NCBI GenBank assembly: GCA_018659505.1
Contig: JABJMI010000445.1
Span: 1-9,006 of the forward strand
Reading direction: 5' to 3'
DNA length: 9,006 bases
Origin: Planctomicrobium sp.
GTDB taxonomy: Bacteria; Planctomycetota; Planctomycetia; Planctomycetales; Planctomycetaceae
Shown here: one piece after another, positions 1-7,157 of the stretch
How positions within the stretch are numbered: position 1 is the first letter of the stretch
Layout of the letters: every line of letters starts with the position of its first letter
Position numbers and translations under genes: made by a program
The notes under the pieces: generated by a model
Told to the model about the DNA's origin: nothing
The model's database searches: none
Seen by the model: the letters and a program-made list of their open reading frames with translations, nothing else

Positions 1-1326
1 ACAACTGGGTATGTCGCTTGTGACACGCATGTTCACACGCGTACACATTCAGGACATGGCGATTCGACCGTGCAGGAGCGTATGATCACGCTCGCGGGTG
101 AAGGTGTTGAACTCCCCATTGCGACGGATCACAATGTGCAAATTGACCATCGTCCGTTCGCGAATGAAATGAAAGTTAACCGGTATTTCACTCCGGTCAC
201 TGGAAACGAAGTGACAACACCTGTTGGACATTTTAACATTTTTCCGACTACTGCTGAGCAGGAACTTCCGAATCATAAGTTGAAAGATTGGTCTGCCATC
301 TTTACTGAGATCGAACGCGCAACACAGGCTCCTATTGTTATCTTGAACCATGCTCGTGATGTTCATAGCGGCGTCACGCCATTCGCACCGAAGAATCACC
401 TCTCGCTTGTCGGAGAGAACTTGAATGGTTGGCCAATTGGATTCAACGCAATGGAAGTGATTAACTCTGGAGCGACGCAAACGGATTCGCTGCAACTGAC
501 TCATGACTGGATGAACTTGTTAAATGCCGGACATCGCATTACCCCAGTTGGAAGTAGTGATTCCCACGATGTCGCAAGGCATTTTGTCGGACAAGGAAGA
601 ACATACATTCGCTGCGATGATTCTGATCCTGGGAATATCGATATTGATAAAGCCGTTAACGCATTCAAGAATGGAGATGTAGCGGTCAGCTATGGTCTTC
701 TTGCCTTACTCGACATTCAAGAAACGGATATCAATCCGAATTCAATTGAAGCTACGGTGGATGTGCGTGGACCTGACTGGAGCGAATGTAATCGCATAAG
801 AATCTTTGCTAATGGAACTTTAGTCTCTGAACTTAAAGGAAAACGCTTTCACCTGCCTGGTCAGAAAGGGCGTCGGGTGATTGCGAAGGTCTACATCGAG
901 AAGCCGCAGCACGATACTGTTTATGTGGCTGTCGCAACGGGACCGGGAATAGAAGAACCCTACTGGAAAACTGCATTCCCTTATCAACCGGATGATGATT
1001 CACTCAACTTGCAAGTGCTCGGGCTGAGTCCTGCTATTTGGTACGACGCTGATCACGATGGCAGAACCACATCCGCCAAAGGTTATGCTGAAAGAGTCTT
1101 CGATCAGTCAAAAGGCGATCTCATGAGCATGCTGAAGCTACTCAAAGATTACGATGAGGCTGTCGCAGTGCATGTTGCACATCTCTATCAGAAAAGTGGT
1201 GTTTCTTTTGAGAGTGACGAATATAGAAATGCTTTAAGAGAGGGCGATCCCGCAGCCAAAAGAGCATTCGATAAATACTTCCATAACTGGCGGGAATCAC
1301 AACTTGCTCGATTAAACAATGAATGA
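1..1326 (+). CDS. CehA/McbA-like PHP-domain metallohydrolase, 5'-truncated by the window edge
   Basis: The frame is open from base 1, so the true start lies outside the window; 441 residues are visible. The GTG at 70 is an internal Val codon, not a start, because conserved PHP motifs precede it. Numbering from base 1, the metal-binding pattern is clear: DTHVHT (8-13) with HSGHGD (16-21), ATDHN (41-45), a GNE...GH segment (E70, H77), ILNHARD (H117), AMEV (E152) and GSSDSHD (D187, H189). This matches the PHP phosphoesterase-like fold of CehA/McbA metallohydrolases, which bind divalent metals and hydrolyse ester or phosphoester bonds; the substrate here cannot be read. Residues after about 200 form a beta-rich and then helical C-terminal part that I do not recognise. 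Planctomycete relatives are often long and exported, so an N-terminal signal and extra domains probably lie upstream. The gene converges on the sulfatase with a 4-bp gap. Confidence 0.88.
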   Translation, partial: TTGYVACDTHVHTRTHSGHGDSTVQERMITLAGEGVELPIATDHNVQIDHRPFANEMKVNRYFTPVTGNEVTTPVGHFNIFPTTAEQELPNHKLKDWSAIFTEIERATQAPIVILNHARDVHSGVTPFAPKNHLSLVGENLNGWPIGFNAMEVINSGATQTDSLQLTHDWMNLLNAGHRITPVGSSDSHDVARHFVGQGRTYIRCDDSDPGNIDIDKAVNAFKNGDVAVSYGLLALLDIQETDINPNSIEATVDVRGPDWSECNRIRIFANGTLVSELKGKRFHLPGQKGRRVIAKVYIEKPQHDTVYVAVATGPGIEEPYWKTAFPYQPDDDSLNLQVLGLSPAIWYDADHDGRTTSAKGYAERVFDQSKGDLMSMLKLLKDYDEAVAVHVAHLYQKSGVSFESDEYRNALREGDPAAKRAFDKYFHNWRESQLARLNNE

Positions 1327-1340
1327 AGACTCAATCATTG
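1317..1340. terminator. imperfect palindrome over the two convergent stop codons, possible bidirectional terminator
   Basis: CAATGAATGA (1317-1326), a 4-base AGAC loop, then TCAATCATTG (1331-1340) pair at 9 of 10 positions; the mismatch is 1323/1334. Both stop codons (TGA at 1324-1326 on plus, TGA at 1333-1331 on minus) lie opposite each other in the stem. The stem has only three G-C pairs and no long T-run on either side, so intrinsic termination would be weak. It could equally be an mRNA 3'-end hairpin or chance. Confidence 0.3.
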
Positions 1341-2971
1341 ACCCGAAACTCTTCAGGAACACCCTTCCCGGTTGCGATTTGATAATACTCATTATGCAAC
1401 CGAGTCCATTCCTGAATCATTTCTTTCAGTCTTTCAGGATGCCGCTCAGCCAGATTCATCGTTTCGGTACGGTCTTCTGCTAGGTTGTACAGTTCCCATT
1501 GAGCGTCCTCTCCTGAAACGACTGCTTTCCAGTTCCTTTGATGTATCGCATGATTTGCTTCATGCGACCACCACAGAGTTCGCTGCTTGGGCTTGAGTTT
1601 CTCTTTCAAGGTTCGCAACAAACTTTGTCCAGGAGGAGTCGGAACGGTCTTGTCTTGCCAGGTTTTCAATCTGCTTGTTTGTGCGATCTCGAGAATCGTT
1701 GGAATGATGTCAATGATGTGCCCCGGTTGATTACGTAGTTCTCCTCGATCATGAATCGTTTTCGGCCAGTGAGCGATCAATGGCGTCGAAATGCCTCCTT
1801 CATGCGTCCAGGTTTTGTGCCGCCTGAATGGAGTGTTGCATGCGGTCGACCATCCCGGACCAAGGCAGAGATAACTTTCTGCCGAACCGGGACTCGCTGC
1901 CGGATCGTGTCCATCCGTGCGAACCATGATCTCTGCACTCGCACCATTGTCGGAGAGAAACATTATAAGTGTGTTTTCGAACTGATTACTCGATTTCAGC
2001 TGCGCAAGGATGCGACCAATTTCTTGATCCATACGATCAACCATCGCTGCGTGCAATTCCATCTTCTGAGCCTGAAACTTCTTCTGCTCAGTGGTGAGCG
2101 AATCCCACGGGAGCGGTCGATTCACTTCTCCGTCTCCTAGTGTCTTGAGCGCCTCCGGAAAATGATACGGTGGACCAACTTCTTGTTCGACATCTGAAAG
2201 TTCTGCTGAGATGAGTTTCATCTTCTGCATACGGTTCCATCTTGCCTGACGAATTTTCTCCCAGCCAGTATCATAGCGTCCACGGTACTTCTCAATATCT
2301 TCTGGCAAAGCATGTAACGGGAAATGCGGAGCAGTAAAGGCGACATAGTGAAAGAATGGAACACCTGGGTGGTTCTCTGAATGATCCACTAGGCATTCAA
2401 TCGCGTGGTTAGCGATCGCTGTCGTCCCATAATAGCCAGAGTCCTTTTCCACCTGTGGAAGTTTGACATCATCTTCCCAATGAACTCTTGGGTTGAAGAA
2501 ACGCCCTTGATCTTTAAGCAGATAGGACCGATCAAAGCCGTTTTCAATTGGCATTCCATCGAGGTGCCACTTACCCGAATGGTATGAGCGGTATCCCGCT
2601 TGATCGAGCACTTCCGGAAGAAGTCTTGCCCACTTGGGACGATTTCCTCGTCTTCCATCAGGTAAACCAGGAAAGGCATCTCGACGAACTTGTTGAGCGT
2701 AGTAGCCAGTCAACAATGCTGCCCGCGAAGGCCAGCAACGAGCAGTATTATAAAACTGCGTAAACCGTAAACCATTGTTCGCTAAGGAATCGAGATGGGG
2801 CGTTTCAATTTCGCCGCCATAACACCCTAGATCAGAGAACCCGAGGTCATCTGCCATGATGACAACAACATTCGGTAGGGATTCTTCGGCGGTCACAACG
2901 GATTGCTGCAAAAAGAATTGAAAGGCGAGAACCGCCAGGAAGAAAACTCTCAATTGAATCCGGAATATCAT
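1331..2971 (-). CDS. secreted type I (formylglycine) sulfatase, arylsulfatase family
   Basis: This is a 546-residue enzyme predicted to hydrolyse sulfate esters outside the cytoplasm. Residues 1-28 form a signal peptide with a hydrophobic core and a likely cut near TAE. Alkaline-phosphatase-superfamily sulfatase motifs occur in order: metal-binding MADDLGFSDLG (D41, D42); the formylglycine signature C79-W-P-S-R83 inside TARCWPSRAALLTGYYAQQ; HSGKWH (K134, H136); TAPHFPLH (H216); SDNG (D341, N342); and HKTWTHEGG (K386). All expected catalytic residues are present and the length is normal for the family, so it should be active if Cys79 is matured by a formylglycine-generating enzyme, which is not in this window. 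The substrate (sulfated polysaccharide or small sulfate ester) cannot be told from sequence. The ATG at 2971 is supported by GAGG at 2982-2979, 7 bases upstream. The gap upstream to the Nudix gene is 277 bp, so it probably has its own promoter. Confidence 0.95.
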   Translation of the reverse strand: MIFRIQLRVFFLAVLAFQFFLQQSVVTAEESLPNVVVIMADDLGFSDLGCYGGEIETPHLDSLANNGLRFTQFYNTARCWPSRAALLTGYYAQQVRRDAFPGLPDGRRGNRPKWARLLPEVLDQAGYRSYHSGKWHLDGMPIENGFDRSYLLKDQGRFFNPRVHWEDDVKLPQVEKDSGYYGTTAIANHAIECLVDHSENHPGVPFFHYVAFTAPHFPLHALPEDIEKYRGRYDTGWEKIRQARWNRMQKMKLISAELSDVEQEVGPPYHFPEALKTLGDGEVNRPLPWDSLTTEQKKFQAQKMELHAAMVDRMDQEIGRILAQLKSSNQFENTLIMFLSDNGASAEIMVRTDGHDPAASPGSAESYLCLGPGWSTACNTPFRRHKTWTHEGGISTPLIAHWPKTIHDRGELRNQPGHIIDIIPTILEIAQTSRLKTWQDKTVPTPPGQSLLRTLKEKLKPKQRTLWWSHEANHAIHQRNWKAVVSGEDAQWELYNLAEDRTETMNLAERHPERLKEMIQEWTRLHNEYYQIATGKGVPEEFRVND

Positions 2972-3140
2972 TTCGATGCCTCATCGCTTTAGCTGCCAGT
3001 TAGGTCAATGCAACTCAAGTCTCTGAGAAATGGTTTTGAATGTAAACCAATATGCAGAACGTAATGTCCGTTCAATCGGATTATGAGATTTAATAGTGTG
3101 ACATTTTAATTGGCTGTGAGATTGAAGGCACATTTTGTTC

Positions 3141-3224
3141 CCCTCATCCTAACCTTTCTCCCCACAGCTAAGTTGCAGGCGAGAATGAATGTCGAACGTG
3201 GGGAGAAGAGACAGCGGTTCGCTG
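3141..3224. repeat. intergenic inverted-repeat element, REP-like candidate
   Basis: The gap between the sulfatase and Nudix genes contains CCCTCATCCTAACC followed by TTCTCCCCAC (3156-3165) and its perfect 10-base inverse GTGGGGAGAA (3198-3207), with a 32-base loop. A second hairpin follows: CAGCG (3212-3216), loop GTT, CGCTG (3220-3224). Pyrimidine-rich leaders of the CCCTCATCC...CTTCTCCCC kind are, from general knowledge, typical of dispersed palindromic repeats in bacterial genomes. Only one copy is in this window, so dispersal is inferred. Lying just downstream of the Nudix stop (3249), it may also act as its transcript end. Confidence 0.45.
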
Positions 3225-3248
3225 CGCTCACTCAATTCCGATAGTTAT

Positions 3249-3755
3249 TTATTCTACGTCACTTGCAAAGTACCACTCTGTCAGCAATGAGAGAAAAGGA
3301 GGAGAGAGTTTCTCTGGTTCCCTTGCGATGAGTTGTCTTAGTTCATCGGGGTTGCGATATTCAATTTTGGCAATCTCATTCGGATCTGGAGTTGGCTCTT
3401 CATCAGAATTAAGGAAATAGAGTACAGTGTGTTCGTTCGCTGTGGCAGGTGAAGCAGATAACTTTGTTTGAAAGACTAATCGACCGCCTAAACCTAACTC
3501 TTCTTGCAGCTCTCGATGTGCTGCGGTTTCGTAATCTTCACCAGTGTCGACGTGTCCTGATGCAGCAGATGTGTAACAGAGCGGATATTGATCCTTGGTT
3601 GCCGACCTTAAGTGAATCATCAAACGACCATCTGTTCGCCAGACCCAAATGTGGACGGCTCGATGTAGTAAGCCAGTTGCGTGAACCTCGGAACGAGTTG
3701 CTTGCCCGATGACATTGTCGTCTGCGTCGCAAACATCAAAGATTTCTTCGCTCAT
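3249..3755 (-). CDS. Nudix hydrolase, YfcD/IDI-like
   Basis: This 168-residue cytoplasmic protein has a complete Nudix box GX5EX7REUXEEXGU at residues 67-89: G67, E73, R81-E82-L83, E85-E86 and G88-L89. These residues bind the divalent metal and catalyse hydrolysis of nucleoside-diphosphate-linked substrates. The N-terminal layout (DVCDADDNVIGQATR, then LLHRAVHIWVW and HLRSATKDQYP) resembles the Nudix branch containing E. coli YfcD and type 1 isopentenyl-diphosphate isomerase. The isomerase Cys-containing active-site motif is not evident, so I call it a Nudix hydrolase rather than an isomerase. No signal peptide is seen and the length is typical. The ATG at 3755 lies 22 bases after the stop of the upstream large secreted-protein gene, suggesting co-transcription, although a cytosolic Nudix enzyme beside a secreted protein has no obvious shared role. 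No strong Shine-Dalgarno is visible. The substrate is unknown. Confidence 0.9.
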   Translation of the reverse strand: MSEEIFDVCDADDNVIGQATRSEVHATGLLHRAVHIWVWRTDGRLMIHLRSATKDQYPLCYTSAASGHVDTGEDYETAAHRELQEELGLGGRLVFQTKLSASPATANEHTVLYFLNSDEEPTPDPNEIAKIEYRNPDELRQLIAREPEKLSPPFLSLLTEWYFASDVE

Positions 3756-3777
3756 GATTTTACTTGAAACTCATTCA

Positions 3778-6546
3778 TCAGGGAAGAAGTCGATGGACAC
3801 GCAGGTCATCGATATCGACATGTCCGTTTCCTCGCAACTCAAGGCGAAAACGGAATCTTGCATCGCGTGAGATCTTGCGAACAATCTTGACGGTCTGCCA
3901 ATCTTTTTTCGGATCCGTGAAACGAACAGCTCCGTGGCTGCCAACGAGAGTGTCGAAAATTAGGAACTCATCCTGAGCAGACAGAAAGGGGCGATTCACA
4001 CGGACTTGTGCTGTGATGACAACGAGATCTCCTGCGAAAACTTCCACTTCGGGGCTTGCCAAGACGATGTCCCCACTCTCACCGGGAGTCGACTCAAGTT
4101 GCAGCGAAAGATGGTAATCATTGCGAAGTTGATCTTGCTGTCTTTGAATCATTTTCTTTCCGACTTCGGACGAACCATTTCTCCACAGTTTCGGCAGAGC
4201 ATCGGCATCTTCAAAATCACCTGTCGGGATCAAATTTGGAGAAGTTTGTTGACGAGTGCCGACTTCCTGCAACATCTTCCAGTGGTCGGGCAGTGTTTGA
4301 AAACCGGTCGCATCAAGACTTGTTACGACTGACGGAAGATCCTGGTTGGCAGCTTCCCAGTATTGGCGTTGCAACATACGAAGATATTGCAGCGACTTGC
4401 AGGCAGAAGCATAAGCCTCAACTGGATGTGAGGACTCGATCTCTTGATTAGAAGTTTCAAGATATGAATAGGCTTGCTTTAAAAAGAGTTCAGCATGTGG
4501 AATCGTTGCGTTAAGCTCTTGAAGTTCTAAATGGACTTTCTGGACACGTTCAAATTTCAATCCCGCTAATGTCACCATGGAGCGTGCAGCGTCATTTCGC
4601 ACGCGGCGACAGTCTTTTTGTAATCGCTCGATGACTGCTGGTTTGTCGGTGATAATAATCGCAGACTGTTGATCGAATTCTTTCAGGTAGATTTCAGTTC
4701 CACCTGCTGGCCAAGAGACTTCCAGATTCGACTGCGTCACACCAACTGGAGTCACTTCCCAAGCTTGCCAGATATCTCCTTTGAGCAACATGCGAATCCC
4801 GCTCGCTGCCTGTGGTCCCGGGACACATTGTTCATTCTCTTCATACCAGACCGGAAGTATCAGGATTCCGTCATCGCTACGAATGACTGTCGCCAGGATT
4901 TCAGACTGTCGTTGATTCTGAGTTGCACTTGCTTGCTCAATGGGAGTATCCCAGCGAGACTTAAGTGGACCGTACAGCCCCGCTTGAATCTTCGCATCTC
5001 CGGAATCGAGCCTCACTGGAATGTCATCAACGACTCGACCCGTTGCTAACCATGGTTGCAGGATTTGTGCATGAAGTGCAAACAGGCGAATTGCATGAAT
5101 TCGCTCATTCAAACCCGGGATTTGGGCGTCGAAAGGAATCTGTTTCCAGAAACCAACTCCTTTGAAACCAGCTGCAATTGCAGCGTATCCCTGATGGAGA
5201 ATTTGTTCTGGCTCAACGATTGGTAAAGCCTGTTCATCTGTTCGCTGATCCAGGAACGGAGTTGCGGCTTCCGTTTGAACAAGCGTAAACATCGGTTTTC
5301 CGGGCAATGCCATGTTTCGTCGGTGTTTGAGTTGCTTCGCATGACGTGGCATCGAGACAGACGTATTGATGACAAATTGGCTGCTGCCGAGAAGTTCGAC
5401 TTTCCGATGGAATGCTCTTTCGTTTCCCGTAACGTCAGCCAGGATTGGACGGCGCATATGCTGATCAGCCGCGCGAACCTGTTGAGACCATGAAGCGAGA
5501 TAACGAACGTCATCTTCTGGGATTTCATAACCAAACATCCATGCCCAGATCGGTTCAGTCCAATCCTGAAACGCCGGAAGACCTTTTCTGTTGAGCACTG
5601 CTTCTTCGGGAGTCAATTGCGGCGGTTGAGCAAAAGCGCCGATGTCCATTTCTGCGAGAGCCTGAAGGAGTGGCTGATCTGCATAATCGGGAATCCAGAG
5701 GGCGTTGACTCCCGTTGTACGAATATCGTCAAGACTCTCGCCATGATAGAGAGTGAAAACAGGGAAGAATGGTGCTTCGTCTTTCAGGATGCGGTCATCA
5801 AATATCTTCAGTCTGGTCTTCACTGTTCGCTTCGGTTCAAACTCCATGACTTGAGAATTAGGAGGCACAATGGGGCCGTAGTGGACATCATCAATCTGTA
5901 AAGCTGACTCTCCTTGACGGACGGAGATTAGTAATGCCATCTGGTCGACAAAAACTTCGCGAGCATCAATTTCAACGGGATTCCCCTGCGAGGAAAGTGC
6001 TGCTCGCGCAAGATTGAGTCTTTGATTGATCGCTGCTTCGGTTGTCTGACAACCTATTCGCTGCCATTTTCCAAATGTTGAATAACGGTCACCGCTCAGG
6101 TCCAGGGTAAGCTGTTGTCCAGTTCGTGGATCGAGTTGGTTTGGAAATCGTAATCGCAGCATCAGACGGACATCTGGACAGTTGGTTCGAATCCAGATGC
6201 TGGATTGAAATTCGTCGTAAACCCGGCTTGGTGGAACTTCTAATTCGAGGCGTTCCTCTTCAATATACTGTGTCGAGTTGAATATAAATTGCTCACAATG
6301 TGAACCCGTGTGACTGTCGAAATCGATGTTCTGGTGCGATTTGATAAGTTCTGAAAGTCTTGAACTGCTTGCGTTCCAAAGGACTCTCTCATCTTCAAAA
6401 TTGATTTGCTCAACAGACTTACGAACTTGAGCACTCGCGGTTGAAAAGGAAATGAGCGACAGGAAGCAGATTCCCACGACACCAATGATGCCTTTTTGCA
6501 ACGTCTGCTTGGATGTTGCATAAATAGATCGACATGTACAGCCCAT
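3778..6546 (-). CDS. large secreted multidomain protein, glycosidase-like barrel flanked by beta-sandwich domains
   Basis: I do not recognise a named family. The frame is open to an ATG at 6696 (972 residues), but the first 50 residues look non-coding and have no ribosome site; starting at ATG 6546 (922 residues) puts a signal peptide at the N-terminus (core KGIIGVVGICFLSLISFS, cut after TASA, about residue 39). Numbering from 6546: a beta-rich domain at about 45-228 ends in LQIDDVHYGPI, like carbohydrate-binding sandwich modules. About 260-510 reads like a TIM barrel, with ALWIPDYADQP, WAWMFGYEIPEDD (E341 placed like a glycosidase acid/base) and AAGFKGVGFW. A further beta-rich part spans about 510-635, a helical segment about 640-735, and a C-terminal sandwich about 770-920 starts NLIPTGDFED and ends HVDIDDLRVHR. 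The architecture suggests extracellular glycan recognition or cleavage; catalysis is unproven. The Nudix gene follows 22 bp downstream. Confidence 0.85.
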   Translation of the reverse strand: MGCTCRSIYATSKQTLQKGIIGVVGICFLSLISFSTASAQVRKSVEQINFEDERVLWNASSSRLSELIKSHQNIDFDSHTGSHCEQFIFNSTQYIEEERLELEVPPSRVYDEFQSSIWIRTNCPDVRLMLRLRFPNQLDPRTGQQLTLDLSGDRYSTFGKWQRIGCQTTEAAINQRLNLARAALSSQGNPVEIDAREVFVDQMALLISVRQGESALQIDDVHYGPIVPPNSQVMEFEPKRTVKTRLKIFDDRILKDEAPFFPVFTLYHGESLDDIRTTGVNALWIPDYADQPLLQALAEMDIGAFAQPPQLTPEEAVLNRKGLPAFQDWTEPIWAWMFGYEIPEDDVRYLASWSQQVRAADQHMRRPILADVTGNERAFHRKVELLGSSQFVINTSVSMPRHAKQLKHRRNMALPGKPMFTLVQTEAATPFLDQRTDEQALPIVEPEQILHQGYAAIAAGFKGVGFWKQIPFDAQIPGLNERIHAIRLFALHAQILQPWLATGRVVDDIPVRLDSGDAKIQAGLYGPLKSRWDTPIEQASATQNQRQSEILATVIRSDDGILILPVWYEENEQCVPGPQAASGIRMLLKGDIWQAWEVTPVGVTQSNLEVSWPAGGTEIYLKEFDQQSAIIITDKPAVIERLQKDCRRVRNDAARSMVTLAGLKFERVQKVHLELQELNATIPHAELFLKQAYSYLETSNQEIESSHPVEAYASACKSLQYLRMLQRQYWEAANQDLPSVVTSLDATGFQTLPDHWKMLQEVGTRQQTSPNLIPTGDFEDADALPKLWRNGSSEVGKKMIQRQQDQLRNDYHLSLQLESTPGESGDIVLASPEVEVFAGDLVVITAQVRVNRPFLSAQDEFLIFDTLVGSHGAVRFTDPKKDWQTVKIVRKISRDARFRFRLELRGNGHVDIDDLRVHRLLP

Positions 6547-6616
6547 ACAGATGGCCACGAATTCCCAGTTTAACGGTCTGTTTATAAAGTTTTGATGATG
6601 TCGCTTGTGTTTGGTG

Positions 6617-6651
6617 GTTGGCTTTTGGCAACATGAAGACCTGAAGCCAAC
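6617..6651. promoter_or_regulatory. 8-bp perfect inverted repeat in the divergent intergenic region
   Basis: GTTGGCTT (6617-6624) and AAGCCAAC (6644-6651) are perfect inverses separated by 19 bases. They lie between the large secreted-protein gene, if it starts at 6546, and the divergent small gene at 6762. The spacing would suit a dimeric operator or a hairpin in the 5' leader of the minus-strand gene. If the minus gene instead started at 6696, the repeat would be coding. No convincing sigma-70 promoter was found nearby, and one 8-bp repeat can arise by chance. Confidence 0.25.
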
Positions 6652-6742
6652 GATGCGGAATAACAACAAGTTTCCTGTACGATCATGAACGGACATTATT
6701 ACTCAGTTGTCGTCCATCTGACGTATTCGGTTTGTGACTTAC

Positions 6743-6750
6743 GGAGAAGG
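6743..6750 (+). promoter_or_regulatory. Shine-Dalgarno site of the small Arg-rich gene
   Basis: GGAGAAGG at 6743-6750 lies 11 bases before the ATG at 6762. It is the strongest purine-rich ribosome site on this side of the divergent region and supports both that start and the reality of this short gene. Confidence 0.6.
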
Positions 6751-6761
6751 TTAAATTTACC

Positions 6762-7073
6762 ATGAACAATCCATTAAGATTTCCTGAAACATCCGCAGAG
6801 GAACTTCCTCGAGAACTTATTGAATTGGGGAAAAAAATCGCTTCGCTGCCTGAAGAACATTATCAGGAGATCGAACGCTCATACTCTCAAGTTGTGGACT
6901 GTATCCGCCGTCGTCGTCGTATCTTGAATCTTGTTCAAGAAGCACTCTCGCAATTACGCTTGGATGTCAAATATTTGATGTTCGATCTTGAAGTGACTCG
7001 ACAGGAACGAGACCTCTTAAAATCTCAAAATGACGATGGACCAAATGACGAATTTAATTCTGATTGGACGTGA
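6762..7073 (+). CDS. small Arg-rich helical protein, planctomycete conserved hypothetical
   Basis: This 103-residue protein has no signal peptide or membrane segment, so it should be cytoplasmic. Residues 15-90 look almost wholly helical. There is a run of five arginines (R49-R53) followed by the segment ILNLVQEALSQLRLDVKYLM (54-73) and then FDLEVTRQERDLLKSQ, which has coiled-coil character; the last 15 residues are acidic and probably disordered. From memory, short proteins with an RRRRRI...LVQEALSQLRLD core recur in planctomycetes with no assigned role, sometimes labelled as regulators; I cannot verify this here. The basic patch could bind nucleic acid and the coiled coil could dimerise, but both ideas are inference. 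The start is supported by the GGAGAAGG site. It is transcribed divergently from the large secreted-protein gene and converges on the DUF1573 gene 84 bp away. Confidence 0.82.
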   Translation: MNNPLRFPETSAEELPRELIELGKKIASLPEEHYQEIERSYSQVVDCIRRRRRILNLVQEALSQLRLDVKYLMFDLEVTRQERDLLKSQNDDGPNDEFNSDWT

Positions 7074-7116
7074 AAATAGGAATTAGGAGTTAGAAAATGC
7101 TAGTGATTCATCGTTT

Positions 7117-7137
7117 AACAGCACTAACCAAGCTGTT
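7117..7137 (+). terminator. weak hairpin between convergent genes, possible terminator
   Basis: AACAGC (7117-7122) and GCTGTT (7132-7137) form a 6-bp stem with a 9-base loop between the small Arg-rich gene and the DUF1573 gene. On the plus strand the nearest T-run (TTTTT, 7151-7155) starts 13 bases past the stem, too far for a classic intrinsic terminator. On the minus strand the stem is followed by AAAC. It is a weak candidate only. Confidence 0.25.
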
Positions 7138-7157
7138 TTAGAATATTGGATTTTTGC

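Noticed and set aside
49..504. 151-codon minus-strand frame opposite the PHP gene
   Set aside because: The plus frame contains the full set of PHP metal ligands across this interval, so the antisense frame is a shadow.
1372..2140. Several plus-strand open frames opposite the sulfatase
   Set aside because: They are antisense shadows of a gene with all sulfatase catalytic motifs, and their products show no recognisable domains or signal peptides.
3249..3755. Isopentenyl-diphosphate isomerase (idi) assignment for the Nudix gene
   Set aside because: The Nudix box and fold layout fit, but the Cys-containing active-site motif of type 1 isomerases is not evident, so the specific enzyme name is not supported.
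4006..5901. Plus- and minus-strand open frames overlapping the large secreted-protein gene
   Set aside because: They lie inside a continuous long coding frame with coherent domain features; the alternatives are Cys-, Arg- or Ser-rich with no recognisable motifs.
6581..6586. TATAAA on the minus strand as a -10 box for the large secreted-protein gene
   Set aside because: The sequence about 17 bases upstream (CACAAG) is not a -35 match, and AT-rich hexamers are common by chance.
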